DNA from: RBG-16-68-21 sp035286665
Lineage (GTDB): Bacteria; Actinomycetota; Acidimicrobiia; Spongiisociales; UBA11373
Assembly (NCBI GenBank): GCA_035286665.1
Contig: DATECY010000052.1
Span: 1-6,390 of the forward strand
Reading direction: 5' to 3'
Length of the DNA: 6,390 nucleotides
The first letter of the stretch is position 1. Each line of letters begins with the position of its first letter. Below, piece after piece: positions 1 to 5,113 of this stretch. The translations under genes were made by a program, and so were the position numbers. Under the pieces are notes generated by a model. That model saw only the letters and a list, made by a program, of their open reading frames with translations, searched no databases and had not been told where the DNA came from.

Positions 1-252
1 CGACCGTGCGATTTGGAGATTGGCCCGCGCTCTGGCTCCGAACACGGGTATCGGGGAGATCAGGATGCCGGTGGCTGCGACGATCGATGTCGGTGCACCC
101 GCACTTGCCGCGACGGCCGATCCGATCACGCCGACCAGGAGAGCCGTCAACGAATTGGGAGGAATGCGGGGGATGACGATCGTCGTCGGCATTGGTCGCC
201 ATCCGACGCCGAGGACCGCTCCACCTGCACACAGCACGGCAACTGCCCTCAC
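1..252 (-). CDS. tadB: TadB-like pilus platform protein, N-terminal part (runs off left edge)
   Basis: The minus-strand frame starts with GTG at 252-250, overlaps the tadA stop (GTGA), and stays open for 84 codons to the window edge. The start is chosen by this 4-nt overlap. The translated part has a hydrophobic segment at about residues 2-17 and a second hydrophobic stretch at about 35-72, separated by a proline-rich link. It ends in a basic stretch (RARANLQIARS). This matches the usual beginning of actinobacterial TadB/T2SF inner-membrane platform proteins, which have two N-terminal membrane segments before the cytoplasmic T2SF domain. The T2SF domain lies outside the window, so the name rests on the membrane profile and on the position directly after tadA, where tadB normally sits. 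In Tad systems TadB pairs with TadC and engages the TadA motor to extrude pilin. Confidence 0.7.
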   Translation of the reverse strand, partial: MRAVAVLCAGGAVLGVGWRPMPTTIVIPRIPPNSLTALLVGVIGSAVAASAGAPTSIVAATGILISPIPVFGARARANLQIARS

Positions 253-1184
253 GCAGGGTCCGTCTCTCGTCGGTAGATGTACTCGACTTGAAACGAGCCG
301 TTCGCCACCCCGGTCACGTGCAAGACCTCCTGCACGAACCTGGCGGACGGTGTGCGTTTGAGAAACACGACGAGGTCGGCAACCGAGGCCAGTGCCGTCT
401 GCACGTAGTCGACGAGGACGTTCTGGCCGGCGAGGACGCAGTATCCGACGATCTTCTGAAGCGCATCGACCGCCGAGTTGGCATGCACCGTGGCCAGACC
501 GGAGCACCCCGCGTTCAAGGCAAGGAGCAGGTCCAGAGCCTCAGCACCCCTGACTTCACCGACGACGATGCGGTCCGGTCGCTGGCGCAGTGAGGACCGG
601 ACCAGGTCTCGCACCGTGATTTCGCCTCCACCGTCGAGGCCGGCGTCGCGGGTCTGCATCTGGGTCATGTCCGGCAGATCTGCTGAGATCTCGAACACCT
701 CCTCGCAGGTGACGACGCGGCGATCGGGTCGGACTTCGGAGAGCAGGCAGTTGATCAACGTCGTCTTTCCGGCTCCGGGAGCGCCGGCGACGATCACGGT
801 GCGATCGTCGCGCATGGCCTGGCTCAAGACCTCGGCAACATGGCCGGGCATCGAACCGAGTTCGACGAGGCGGTCCAGGCCCCCTGCCGCCAGTACGAAT
901 CGGCGGATCTGAACGTTCATGCGAGCGGGGTGGGTCACCGGCGGCCCGGTGATGTGTACCCGGCTGCCGTCCTCCAACTGGGCGGAGACGATCGGGCTGG
1001 CGAGGTCCAAGCGTCTCCCGGTGCCGGCGAGGAGCCGATCCACGAACGCCCGAAGGGAGTCGGTGTCGATGACCTCGGGCAACAACTGCTTCACGCCGTC
1101 ACGGACGACGAACGTTCGCCCGCCACCGAGGACGATGACCTCTTCGACGAGAGGGTCGGACAGCACGTGGCCGAGGAACGTCAT
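249..1184 (-). CDS. tadA: TadA/CpaF-type secretion ATPase of the Tad/Flp pilus
   Basis: This 311-residue protein is a type II/IV secretion ATPase, the cytoplasmic motor that polymerises Flp pilin. The P-loop is GAPGAGKTT (134-142). The catalytic-glutamate region is at about 160-165 (CEEVFE). The arginine/Asp-box region follows at about 177-204. The Walker B region is DRIVVGEVRG (204-213), followed by EALDLLLALN (214-224). The histidine box is ATVHANS (231-237). Residues 1-100 hold the DPLVEEV and RLDLASPIV elements of the CpaF N2 domain. The start is the ATG at 1184, whose ATGA overlaps the tadZ stop. The frame stays open further upstream, but that stretch lies over tadZ and is very arginine-rich shadow sequence. 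Family members usually have about 400-480 residues, and the usual N-terminal helical domain of roughly 100 residues is absent here. All catalytic motifs look intact. Confidence 0.93.
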   Translation of the reverse strand: MTFLGHVLSDPLVEEVIVLGGGRTFVVRDGVKQLLPEVIDTDSLRAFVDRLLAGTGRRLDLASPIVSAQLEDGSRVHITGPPVTHPARMNVQIRRFVLAAGGLDRLVELGSMPGHVAEVLSQAMRDDRTVIVAGAPGAGKTTLINCLLSEVRPDRRVVTCEEVFEISADLPDMTQMQTRDAGLDGGGEITVRDLVRSSLRQRPDRIVVGEVRGAEALDLLLALNAGCSGLATVHANSAVDALQKIVGYCVLAGQNVLVDYVQTALASVADLVVFLKRTPSARFVQEVLHVTGVANGSFQVEYIYRRETDPA

Positions 1185-2218
1185 GTCGATTCCACCACCA
1201 ACGGCACGAGAAGCGACAGCAGCCGGCGGGCCGGTGCGTCGCCCGTTCGGGCGGTGGCCGGGACCCGGCTGATCGGTGGGAGGAGCACCACCGGTTCGAG
1301 GCCGGTCCACCGCCGCACCGCAGTGCGCACGTCTTCGCGCTGGGCTCGCGGCACCCGGTTGACCACGACGACGGGGGGAGGGCCGGTCCACTCGGCGACC
1401 ACACCTGCGGCTCGCACGATTCCCAAGGGGGACCCATCGATGACGACGATGGCGTCGGTGGCGGCCTTGACGATCTCCACTCCGTCGGGCCACGCGCCGG
1501 TGTCGACGACCACGCATCCGCGCGATCGGGCGGCGTCGATGACGTCGAATACCGGCTCGGCACGAAGTTGTGGATCTCCCGGACGGTGGGCTCCGGGGAT
1601 GACGCCGAGACGCCCCATGACGTGGAGGCAAGTTCGGGGGACGACGCCGTCGGCGTGAACCCCGTCGACCGCGTCGGCGAGGTCGGGTCGGGGTGCCATG
1701 CCGAGGCGCACCGCGATCGCCGGTGCCGCCAGGTCGGCATCGACGAGCACGGTCGGCTCCCGACCGGCGAGCAACCAGGCAATGCCGAGAGCGATCTCGG
1801 TGCGGCCGGGGGCGCCGTGTCCCCCGGTCACGGCGAAGAGGCGGGCAGTTGCAACATCTCGGTCGGCGGCAGGTTCGAGGAATCTGATCTCCCGCAGGAT
1901 CACCTCCACCGGGAGGTCGTCGGGAAGCACCAGATCAGCCTGGCTCGACGCCAGCCGGGTGGCTGCGGGCCGATCGCCGGCGGGGTGGATCCCGACGACC
2001 CGAATGCCGATCCGGTGCCACGATGCCAGCCTGGCCGGGGTGGCCCACGGGGTCTCGGAGCCGACGACGACGACGTCCAGCTCTTCCGCCCGATCGGACA
2101 CCTCCGACGGCAGGAACGCCCTGAGGACGAGCCGCACGCTCGCCGACGATCGGGCTGCGGATACGAGTCGCGCCTCCCACTCGCGCGCCGACAACACCGT
2201 GGCAACCCGCAGCGTCAT
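1181..2218 (-). CDS. tadZ: TadZ/CpaE-like P-loop protein (ParA/MinD fold) with altered Walker A
   Basis: This 345-residue protein lies between cpaB and tadA, the standard place for TadZ/CpaE, which localises the Tad machine at the pole. Residues 1-115 resemble the atypical receiver-like domain of the family, with alternating hydrophobic strands (LDVVVVGS at 47-54, IRVVGIHP at 72-79). Residues 120-345 form a MinD/ParA-like domain with P-loop GGHGAPGRT (132-140), A'-motif VLVDADLA (157-164) aligned to the family's VDxD pattern, Walker B-like CVVVDTGA (235-242) and VVVVNRV (283-289). The P-loop lysine is Arg139 and the ParA signature lysine position is His134, so ATP use may be altered or lost. 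Similar GAPGRT loops occur, from memory, in other actinobacterial CpaE-like proteins. The start ATG at 2218 overlaps the cpaB stop by 4 nt, and the stop overlaps the tadA start. Another septum-site or ParA-like role is possible but less likely here. Confidence 0.82.
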   Translation of the reverse strand: MTLRVATVLSAREWEARLVSAARSSASVRLVLRAFLPSEVSDRAEELDVVVVGSETPWATPARLASWHRIGIRVVGIHPAGDRPAATRLASSQADLVLPDDLPVEVILREIRFLEPAADRDVATARLFAVTGGHGAPGRTEIALGIAWLLAGREPTVLVDADLAAPAIAVRLGMAPRPDLADAVDGVHADGVVPRTCLHVMGRLGVIPGAHRPGDPQLRAEPVFDVIDAARSRGCVVVDTGAWPDGVEIVKAATDAIVVIDGSPLGIVRAAGVVAEWTGPPPVVVVNRVPRAQREDVRTAVRRWTGLEPVVLLPPISRVPATARTGDAPARRLLSLLVPLVVEST

Positions 2219-2787
2219 CGGCCTCTCCGCACCAGGTCGATCGATCCGGTGTGCATCGCCGTGATGATCTGCTCGGCGAGCGCGGTGTCGACGGCAAGCA
2301 GCACGGCGACTTCATTCCCTCCGAGCCCGCCACCCCCCACCACGACGTCCGCCACGGTCATCGACTCGGCGATGCGGCGAGTGCCGACGTCGTCGCTGAC
2401 GTACACGTCGACCCGGTCACCGGGCCGGAGGTCGCCTTGAACGGCGTTGCCGGGCTCGAGGGTGACGGCGACGACGTCACTCGTCGGCCCACCCGGAGGG
2501 GCGAGCATCGACATGAGCAGCGGGCTGCCCGCTTCGACCGGAACCAACAGGACTCGGTCGGCGAGGCCGGGCATTTCCTCCGCGGTGATCAAGCCTGCGA
2601 TCGGCTCCGTGAGCCGTTCATCGACTGGAAGGTCGCTCAGTGCCACGCCGGGAGGAAGTGGCGCCCCGGCGACGAGCACCGAAACGCGCTCGCTCGGTCG
2701 TGTCAGTGTCATCACGATGATCGCGGCGATCAGTGCCAGCACGCCGGTGACGGCGAATCGAGCGTCGATTCGGATCCTCCGGCTCAT
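2215..2787 (-). CDS. cpaB: CpaB/RcpC-like Flp pilus assembly protein (SAF domain)
   Basis: This 190-residue protein has a basic N-terminus (MSRRIRIDARF) and a single membrane segment at about residues 11-28. An SAF-type domain follows: LPPGVALSDLPVDERL (44-59), the hydrophobic strand RVLLVPVEAGSPL (78-90), and the C-terminal CpaB/RcpC segment with GDLRPGDRVDVYV (118-130). In Tad systems CpaB is an extracytoplasmic assembly factor anchored in the membrane. The protein is shorter than typical proteobacterial CpaB (about 250-300 residues), which is common in actinobacteria. The start ATG at 2787 overlaps the upstream stop (ATGA) and the stop overlaps the tadZ start. A glycine-rich loop GGGGLGG (151-157) sits near the end. 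The SAF domain and position make the call good. The exact export topology is inferred. Confidence 0.85.
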   Translation of the reverse strand: MSRRIRIDARFAVTGVLALIAAIIVMTLTRPSERVSVLVAGAPLPPGVALSDLPVDERLTEPIAGLITAEEMPGLADRVLLVPVEAGSPLLMSMLAPPGGPTSDVVAVTLEPGNAVQGDLRPGDRVDVYVSDDVGTRRIAESMTVADVVVGGGGLGGNEVAVLLAVDTALAEQIITAMHTGSIDLVRRGR

Positions 2788-3086
2788 CGGTCGACCTCGA
2801 CACTGACGAGGTGCGAGAGCACGACGATGCGCGCCGTGCCATCCCTGGTGATCTCGAGGTGGTCTGCTCCAACGGCCGTGATCGTTCCGACGTGCGTGGA
2901 GCCGTCGTCGCTGAGGAGGTGAACGCGGTCACCGCGGTCCTCGGCCGCGAGCAACATGTCCCGGGTCGTGCGGCTGCGCCGTGCCGCTGCCCTCGCCGCC
3001 TCCATCTCGGCGTCCAGAGTGCGATCCATGCGCTCGCGGAGCACGCGGCCGATGTGGACGAGATCGGGATGCCCGTTCGACTCCAC
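2784..3086 (-). CDS. Small SH3/Sm-like hypothetical protein leading the tad operon
   Basis: The protein has 100 residues. The N-terminal half (about 10-50) is strongly charged and probably helical, rich in Arg, Glu and Ala. The C-terminal half (about 52-100) alternates short strands and turns: DRVHLLSDDGSTHVGTI, AVGADHLEIT and ARIVVLSHLVSVEV. That is the pattern of a small Sm/SH3-like beta barrel seen in many unnamed actinobacterial proteins. There is no signal peptide or membrane segment. The start is GTG at 3086, preceded by AAGGGG four bases upstream. The stop overlaps the cpaB start by 4 nt, so it is the first gene of the tad transcript. A regulatory or nucleic-acid-binding role is conceivable but not shown. 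It is not a Flp pilin, because it lacks a prepilin cleavage motif and a hydrophobic helix. Confidence 0.75.
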   Translation of the reverse strand: MESNGHPDLVHIGRVLRERMDRTLDAEMEAARAAARRSRTTRDMLLAAEDRGDRVHLLSDDGSTHVGTITAVGADHLEITRDGTARIVVLSHLVSVEVDR

Positions 3087-3089
3087 GCG

Positions 3090-3113
3090 TCCCCTTCCGA
3101 TGCCGCCAGGGGA
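3090..3113 (-). promoter_or_regulatory. Hairpin covering the Shine-Dalgarno of the tad operon's first gene
   Basis: On the minus strand, TCCCCT (3113-3108) can pair perfectly with AGGGGA (3095-3090). The second arm contains the Shine-Dalgarno core of the GTG start at 3086. The loop is 12 nt. Folding would hide the ribosome site of the lead gene, and through the ATGA chain it could lower translation of the whole operon. The stem is only 6 bp but all G-C except the outer and inner A-T pairs. Whether it forms in the cell is inference. Confidence 0.4.
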
Positions 3114-3147
3114 GGTCTCGCCGGTCGGCGGGTGGCGGTGCGACGAC

Positions 3148-3176
3148 TACGTATCAACCCGACGGGTTCGACTCAA
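3148..3176 (-). promoter_or_regulatory. Candidate promoter/operator of the tad operon
   Basis: On the minus strand, TTGAGT (3176-3171) resembles a -35 box. TACGTA lies 17 nt downstream (3153-3148) in the -10 position, though its last base does not fit the consensus. Between them is a perfect 6-bp inverted repeat, AACCCG-A-CGGGTT (3156-3168). A repressor bound there would block the promoter. A start near 3141 would give a leader of about 55 nt before the GTG at 3086. The promoter call is weak; the inverted repeat itself is plain in the sequence. Confidence 0.3.
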
Positions 3177-3241
3177 GGGGTCTGGTGGAGGAATGTTTTC
3201 GCGTGTGCTTGGAAACGACGGCTGGCGACGGGTGTTCGCCG

Positions 3242-3272
3242 TGGGATCGCCGCGGAGGCCGGTTCGATCCCA
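3242..3272. repeat. 8-bp inverted repeat in the GGDEF-tad intergenic region
   Basis: TGGGATCG (3242-3249) and CGATCCCA (3265-3272) are perfect inverted arms. A further CCG/CGG pairing (3250-3252 with 3260-3262) lies inside, giving about 11 bp with a two-base bulge. One arm looks like a tRNA T-loop (GGTTCGATCCC), but no tRNA folds around it. It lies about 100-130 nt downstream of the diguanylate cyclase stop. It may be part of a terminator or leader structure. Its function is unknown. Confidence 0.5.
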
Positions 3273-3290
3273 GGCTCGGTCTGCTCCTCA

Positions 3291-3358
3291 TCGGGTCCGG
3301 GGTACGCCGTGTGGTTGGGCCGGGAAGGCCCGCCGGGAATTGAGACGTCCGGACCCGA
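3291..3358. repeat. 10-bp inverted repeat enclosing a second hairpin
   Basis: TCGGGTCCGG (3291-3300) and CCGGACCCGA (3349-3358) are perfect inverted arms, 48 nt apart. Inside lies GGGCC-GGGAA-GGCCC (3317-3331), a 5-bp G-C hairpin. Together they form a closed stem with an internal stem-loop, directly after the stop of the diguanylate cyclase gene on the minus strand. It could be a GC-rich terminator, a 3' UTR structure, or part of a structured leader for the tad operon. No T-tract follows on either strand. I could not match it to the conserved bases of c-di-GMP-I riboswitches. Confidence 0.5.
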
Positions 3359-3372
3359 GGAGGAATGCTGTT

Positions 3373-4305
3373 CTAGACGACCCTCGCCTGTTCGGCGGGT
3401 TGGGTGAGGCTGACCGAGTCGGACCACCTGGTCCAAGGGCCGACGATCACCATGCCGACGGCGGTGTCGCCGCCACGGCTCTTGGCCTGGTACATCAGCT
3501 GGTCGGCGCCGGAGATCAGGGCGTCCACCGTTGACGGTGGGAACCGGTAGGTGGCGATCCCCACCGAGGTGGTGATGGGGCGATCAGCGGTGACCGACTC
3601 GTGGATCAACCGGCGGATTCGGTCGACGACGATCATCGCCTCGCGGGCATCGGTGTCGGGGAGGAGCAGGACGAACTCGTCGCCGCCCATCCGGCACACG
3701 ATGTCGGTGCCACGCACCGCCCCGGTCATGGTGTCGGCGAACTCCGAGAGCAGGGTGTCGCCGAAGCCGTGACCGCGGGCGTCGTTGATGTCCTTGAAGC
3801 GGTCGATGTCGAAGTAGGCGAGGCTGATGGCTCCACCGTCGCGGCCGGCGCGAAGGCGTTCCCGCTCGGCGACGAGCTGGAAGGCGCGGCGGTTCATCGC
3901 TCCGGTGAGCGGGTCGACCATCGCCATGCGCCGTTGATCGATGAGGGCGTTGCGCAGGGTGCCGAGCAGGGCGCTGACGAGCACGAGCACGCCGAGGCGG
4001 GTGGTGGCGTTCCACAGGGCCGACATGGGGAGGTGGCCAACTTCGACGACGCCGGCGAGCAGGCCTTGGGCGGCGGCGAGGCCGGCGACGAGTGCGCCAT
4101 GGCGGCGGGTGCCCGCCCAGGTGACCGCCATGACGGCGATCACGTAGAGCAGGGAGACGTCGACGATCGGCCCGGTGGCCCAGTCGAGTGTGGCGATGGC
4201 GCTCACCGCCAGCACGCCGAGCACGATCGGCGCGCCGTTTGGATGGCGGCGAATCAGACCGATACGGACGAGTGAACGGTCGGCGTGGTCCGAAGAGTTG
4301 GTCAT
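3373..4305 (-). CDS. Membrane-bound diguanylate cyclase (GGDEF)
   Basis: This 310-residue enzyme should make c-di-GMP from two GTP. Residues 24-120 hold about four hydrophobic membrane segments (roughly 27-43, 48-64, 69-88, 102-117). The GGDEF domain spans about 125-285 and starts with the usual DPLTGAMNRRAF (131-142). The metal Asp is D166 in FDIDRFKDIND, base-contacting residues are N174 and D183, and the signature is GGDEF at 207-211. The inhibitory I-site RGTD (198-201) lies exactly five residues before it, so product inhibition is expected. VGIA (248-251) and ADQLMYQAK (267-275) complete the domain. The N-terminal part has no recognisable sensor domain. The ATG at 4305 has only a weak Shine-Dalgarno. 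The gene reads in the same direction as the tad operon, 286 nt upstream of it. A role in controlling the pilus is suggested by position only. Confidence 0.93.
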   Translation of the reverse strand: MTNSSDHADRSLVRIGLIRRHPNGAPIVLGVLAVSAIATLDWATGPIVDVSLLYVIAVMAVTWAGTRRHGALVAGLAAAQGLLAGVVEVGHLPMSALWNATTRLGVLVLVSALLGTLRNALIDQRRMAMVDPLTGAMNRRAFQLVAERERLRAGRDGGAISLAYFDIDRFKDINDARGHGFGDTLLSEFADTMTGAVRGTDIVCRMGGDEFVLLLPDTDAREAMIVVDRIRRLIHESVTADRPITTSVGIATYRFPPSTVDALISGADQLMYQAKSRGGDTAVGMVIVGPWTRWSDSVSLTQPAEQARVV

Positions 4306-4330
4306 TGGCGTGTCCCGGTGAGTGGTGTAC

Positions 4331-4354
4331 TGACTAGTTCTTCGGCACTAGTCA
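4331..4354. promoter_or_regulatory. 8-bp inverted repeat upstream of the diguanylate cyclase (possible operator)
   Basis: TGACTAGT (4331-4338) and ACTAGTCA (4347-4354) are perfect arms separated by 8 nt, 26-50 nt upstream of the cyclase ATG. The arms are A+T-richer than their surroundings, as is usual for binding sites. On the plus strand the loop holds CTTCGG, which would form a stable UUCG tetraloop in RNA. A dimeric regulator's operator fits the position. No clear -10 box was seen, so the promoter itself is not annotated. Confidence 0.4.
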
Positions 4355-4366
4355 TCCCTCCCTGAA

Positions 4367-4434
4367 GCGGAATGCTGGGTCTGGGTCGGCTTCCCGGCCG
4401 TGCCCCACCCCCTGGTCGAACGGTGGCATTCCGC
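4367..4434. repeat. 9-bp inverted repeat enclosing sub-hairpins, cyclase leader region
   Basis: GCGGAATGC (4367-4375) and GCATTCCGC (4426-4434) are perfect inverted arms enclosing 50 nt. On the minus strand the interior can form CCACC/GGTGG and CGGC/GCCG stems, giving a three-way-junction-like fold about 60-130 nt upstream of the diguanylate cyclase start. The sequence lacks the CGCAAAGCC-type core of c-di-GMP-I riboswitches. It could be a structured 5' leader or an unrelated palindromic repeat. Confidence 0.45.
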
Positions 4435-4454
4435 CGCCAGCGGTGCCCTTTCGC

Positions 4455-4467
4455 CGGCGCGCCCTCT
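4455..4467 (-). repeat. Partial copy C of the post-stop hairpin repeat
   Basis: These 13 bases read AGAGGGCGCGCCG on the minus strand. They are identical to the opening of the full copy that starts at the GNAT stop codon, 92 bp away in the same orientation. Homology stops after the CCG, so the second half of the hairpin is missing. It contains the palindrome GGCGCGCC. It is probably a decayed copy, though part of the match could be chance in GC-rich DNA. Confidence 0.4.
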
Positions 4468-4504
4468 GAGCTGATGGCTCTTCGGCCGGAGGCCTCATCG
4501 CGGT

Positions 4505-4531
4505 GCGGTTGGGGTCCCCAGCCCCAACCGC
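4505..4531. terminator. 10-bp GC-rich hairpin downstream of the GNAT gene
   Basis: GCGGTTGGGG (4505-4514) and CCCCAACCGC (4522-4531) form a perfect 10-bp stem with a 7-nt loop. It begins 28 nt after the GNAT stop (minus strand), directly after the conserved hairpin repeat. No T-run follows, but GC-rich actinobacterial terminators often lack one. Termination of GNAT transcription before the cyclase gene is the simplest reading. Confidence 0.5.
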
Positions 4532-4558
4532 CGAGTCCGCGCCTATCGGCGCGCCCTC
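4531..4558 (-). repeat. Copy A of a 28-nt post-stop hairpin repeat
   Basis: On the minus strand these 28 bases start with the base directly after the GNAT TGA. They fold as GAG, a GG/GA internal loop, CGCGCC, loop GATA, GGCGCG, then CTC and GG. Copy B after DUF2017 (6136-6163) is identical at 27 of 28 positions, and the single difference (GATA/GCTA) is in the loop, so the stem is kept. A second hairpin follows each copy but differs in sequence. It may be a terminator module or a dispersed palindromic element. Confidence 0.7.
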
Positions 4559-4957
4559 TCAGAGTCGGATCAGGCCGGCATCGGTCGGGGTGAATCCGCA
4601 GGCGTCGAAGTAGAACGGGCGGAGGTGCTCGTCGAAATCGACGTGGAGCCATTCACAGCCTGCAGCCCGAGCGTTCTCCGTCGCGATCGCGATGAGTCGG
4701 GTGCCGACACCCTGTCTCTCGGCTCGCCTGGCGACCAGCGTGTCGAGCACGAAGGCATGGGTGGCGCCGTCCCATGCCACGTTCACGAATCCGACGAGGC
4801 CGGCGTCGTCGCGGGCACAGACCCATCCGAGGCTGTGGGTGGTGAGTGTGGTCACCCAGTCGGCGGTCGCCAACGGAGCGTGGTCGAAGCCTGCGGCGTG
4901 GAGCATCTCGACCTCGGGGTTCTCGAAACCTCCGCGCCACTGGTAGGTGATGGACAC
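4559..4957 (-). CDS. Small GNAT-family N-acetyltransferase
   Basis: This 132-residue single-domain GNAT protein transfers an acetyl group from acetyl-CoA to an amine; the substrate cannot be told. The acetyl-CoA pyrophosphate-binding motif A is RQGVGT (81-86), preceded by the strand AFVLDTLVARRAER (68-81) and followed by the helix LIAIATENARAAGC. Motif B is the FYFDACGFTPT region (115-125). LVGFVNVAWDG (54-64) is the usual beta-4 strand region. The start is taken as GTG at 4957. No Shine-Dalgarno precedes it, but TACGCT ends 6 nt upstream, which suggests a leaderless transcript. The gene is divergent from the HTH-clpS operon and separated from the cyclase by hairpins, so it is probably transcribed alone. 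The stop TGA runs directly into repeat copy A. Confidence 0.87.
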   Translation of the reverse strand: MSITYQWRGGFENPEVEMLHAAGFDHAPLATADWVTTLTTHSLGWVCARDDAGLVGFVNVAWDGATHAFVLDTLVARRAERQGVGTRLIAIATENARAAGCEWLHVDFDEHLRPFYFDACGFTPTDAGLIRL

Positions 4958-4963
4958 GTCGAG

Positions 4964-4969
4964 AGCGTA
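4964..4969 (-). promoter_or_regulatory. Candidate -10 box for leaderless GNAT transcript
   Basis: On the minus strand, TACGCT (4969-4964) fits TANNNT and ends 6 nt before the GTG at 4957. Transcription would then start at or next to the start codon. The box lies within the arm of a 6-bp inverted repeat (GTAGGG 4967-4972, CCCTAC 4981-4986). No convincing -35 was found. Confidence 0.4.
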
Positions 4970-5113
4970 GGGGAGGAGGTCCCTACAGAATGTGGAAGAA
5001 ATCCTCTCTAGAAGAACTTGGTAGGGGCCGATGATGGAGTCGACGGCGCGGAGGCACAGTCCCTTCGAACGGAGTGGTGTCCCCGATGGATCGCTCGACC
5101 TCGCGCCACGCGG

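Noticed and set aside
840..1658. Long plus-strand frame opposite tadA and tadZ
   Set aside because: The opposite strand encodes clear ATPase motifs. The plus-strand product is low-complexity, charged shadow sequence typical of GC-rich DNA.
3242..3290. tRNA-like T-loop sequence GGTTCGATCCC
   Set aside because: The bases on either side do not form a T-stem, and no acceptor or anticodon arms fit. It is better explained as an arm of the 8-bp inverted repeat.
3087..3372. c-di-GMP riboswitch between the cyclase and the tad operon
   Set aside because: None of the conserved core segments of c-di-GMP-I or -II classes that I know could be found on either strand, although the region is rich in stems.
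3366..3376. Strong AGGAGGA before a three-codon frame ATG CTG TTC TAG on the plus strand
   Set aside because: It encodes only Met-Leu-Phe and overlaps the end of the diguanylate cyclase gene. It is most likely chance.
3173..3436. 87-codon minus frame, considered as a Flp pilin
   Set aside because: It overlaps the end of the cyclase gene, has no prepilin motif or hydrophobic helix, and is proline/arginine-rich.
3601..4275. 224-codon plus-strand frame opposite the diguanylate cyclase
   Set aside because: It is a shadow of the GGDEF gene. The product is Gly/Ala/Asp/His-rich with no family features.
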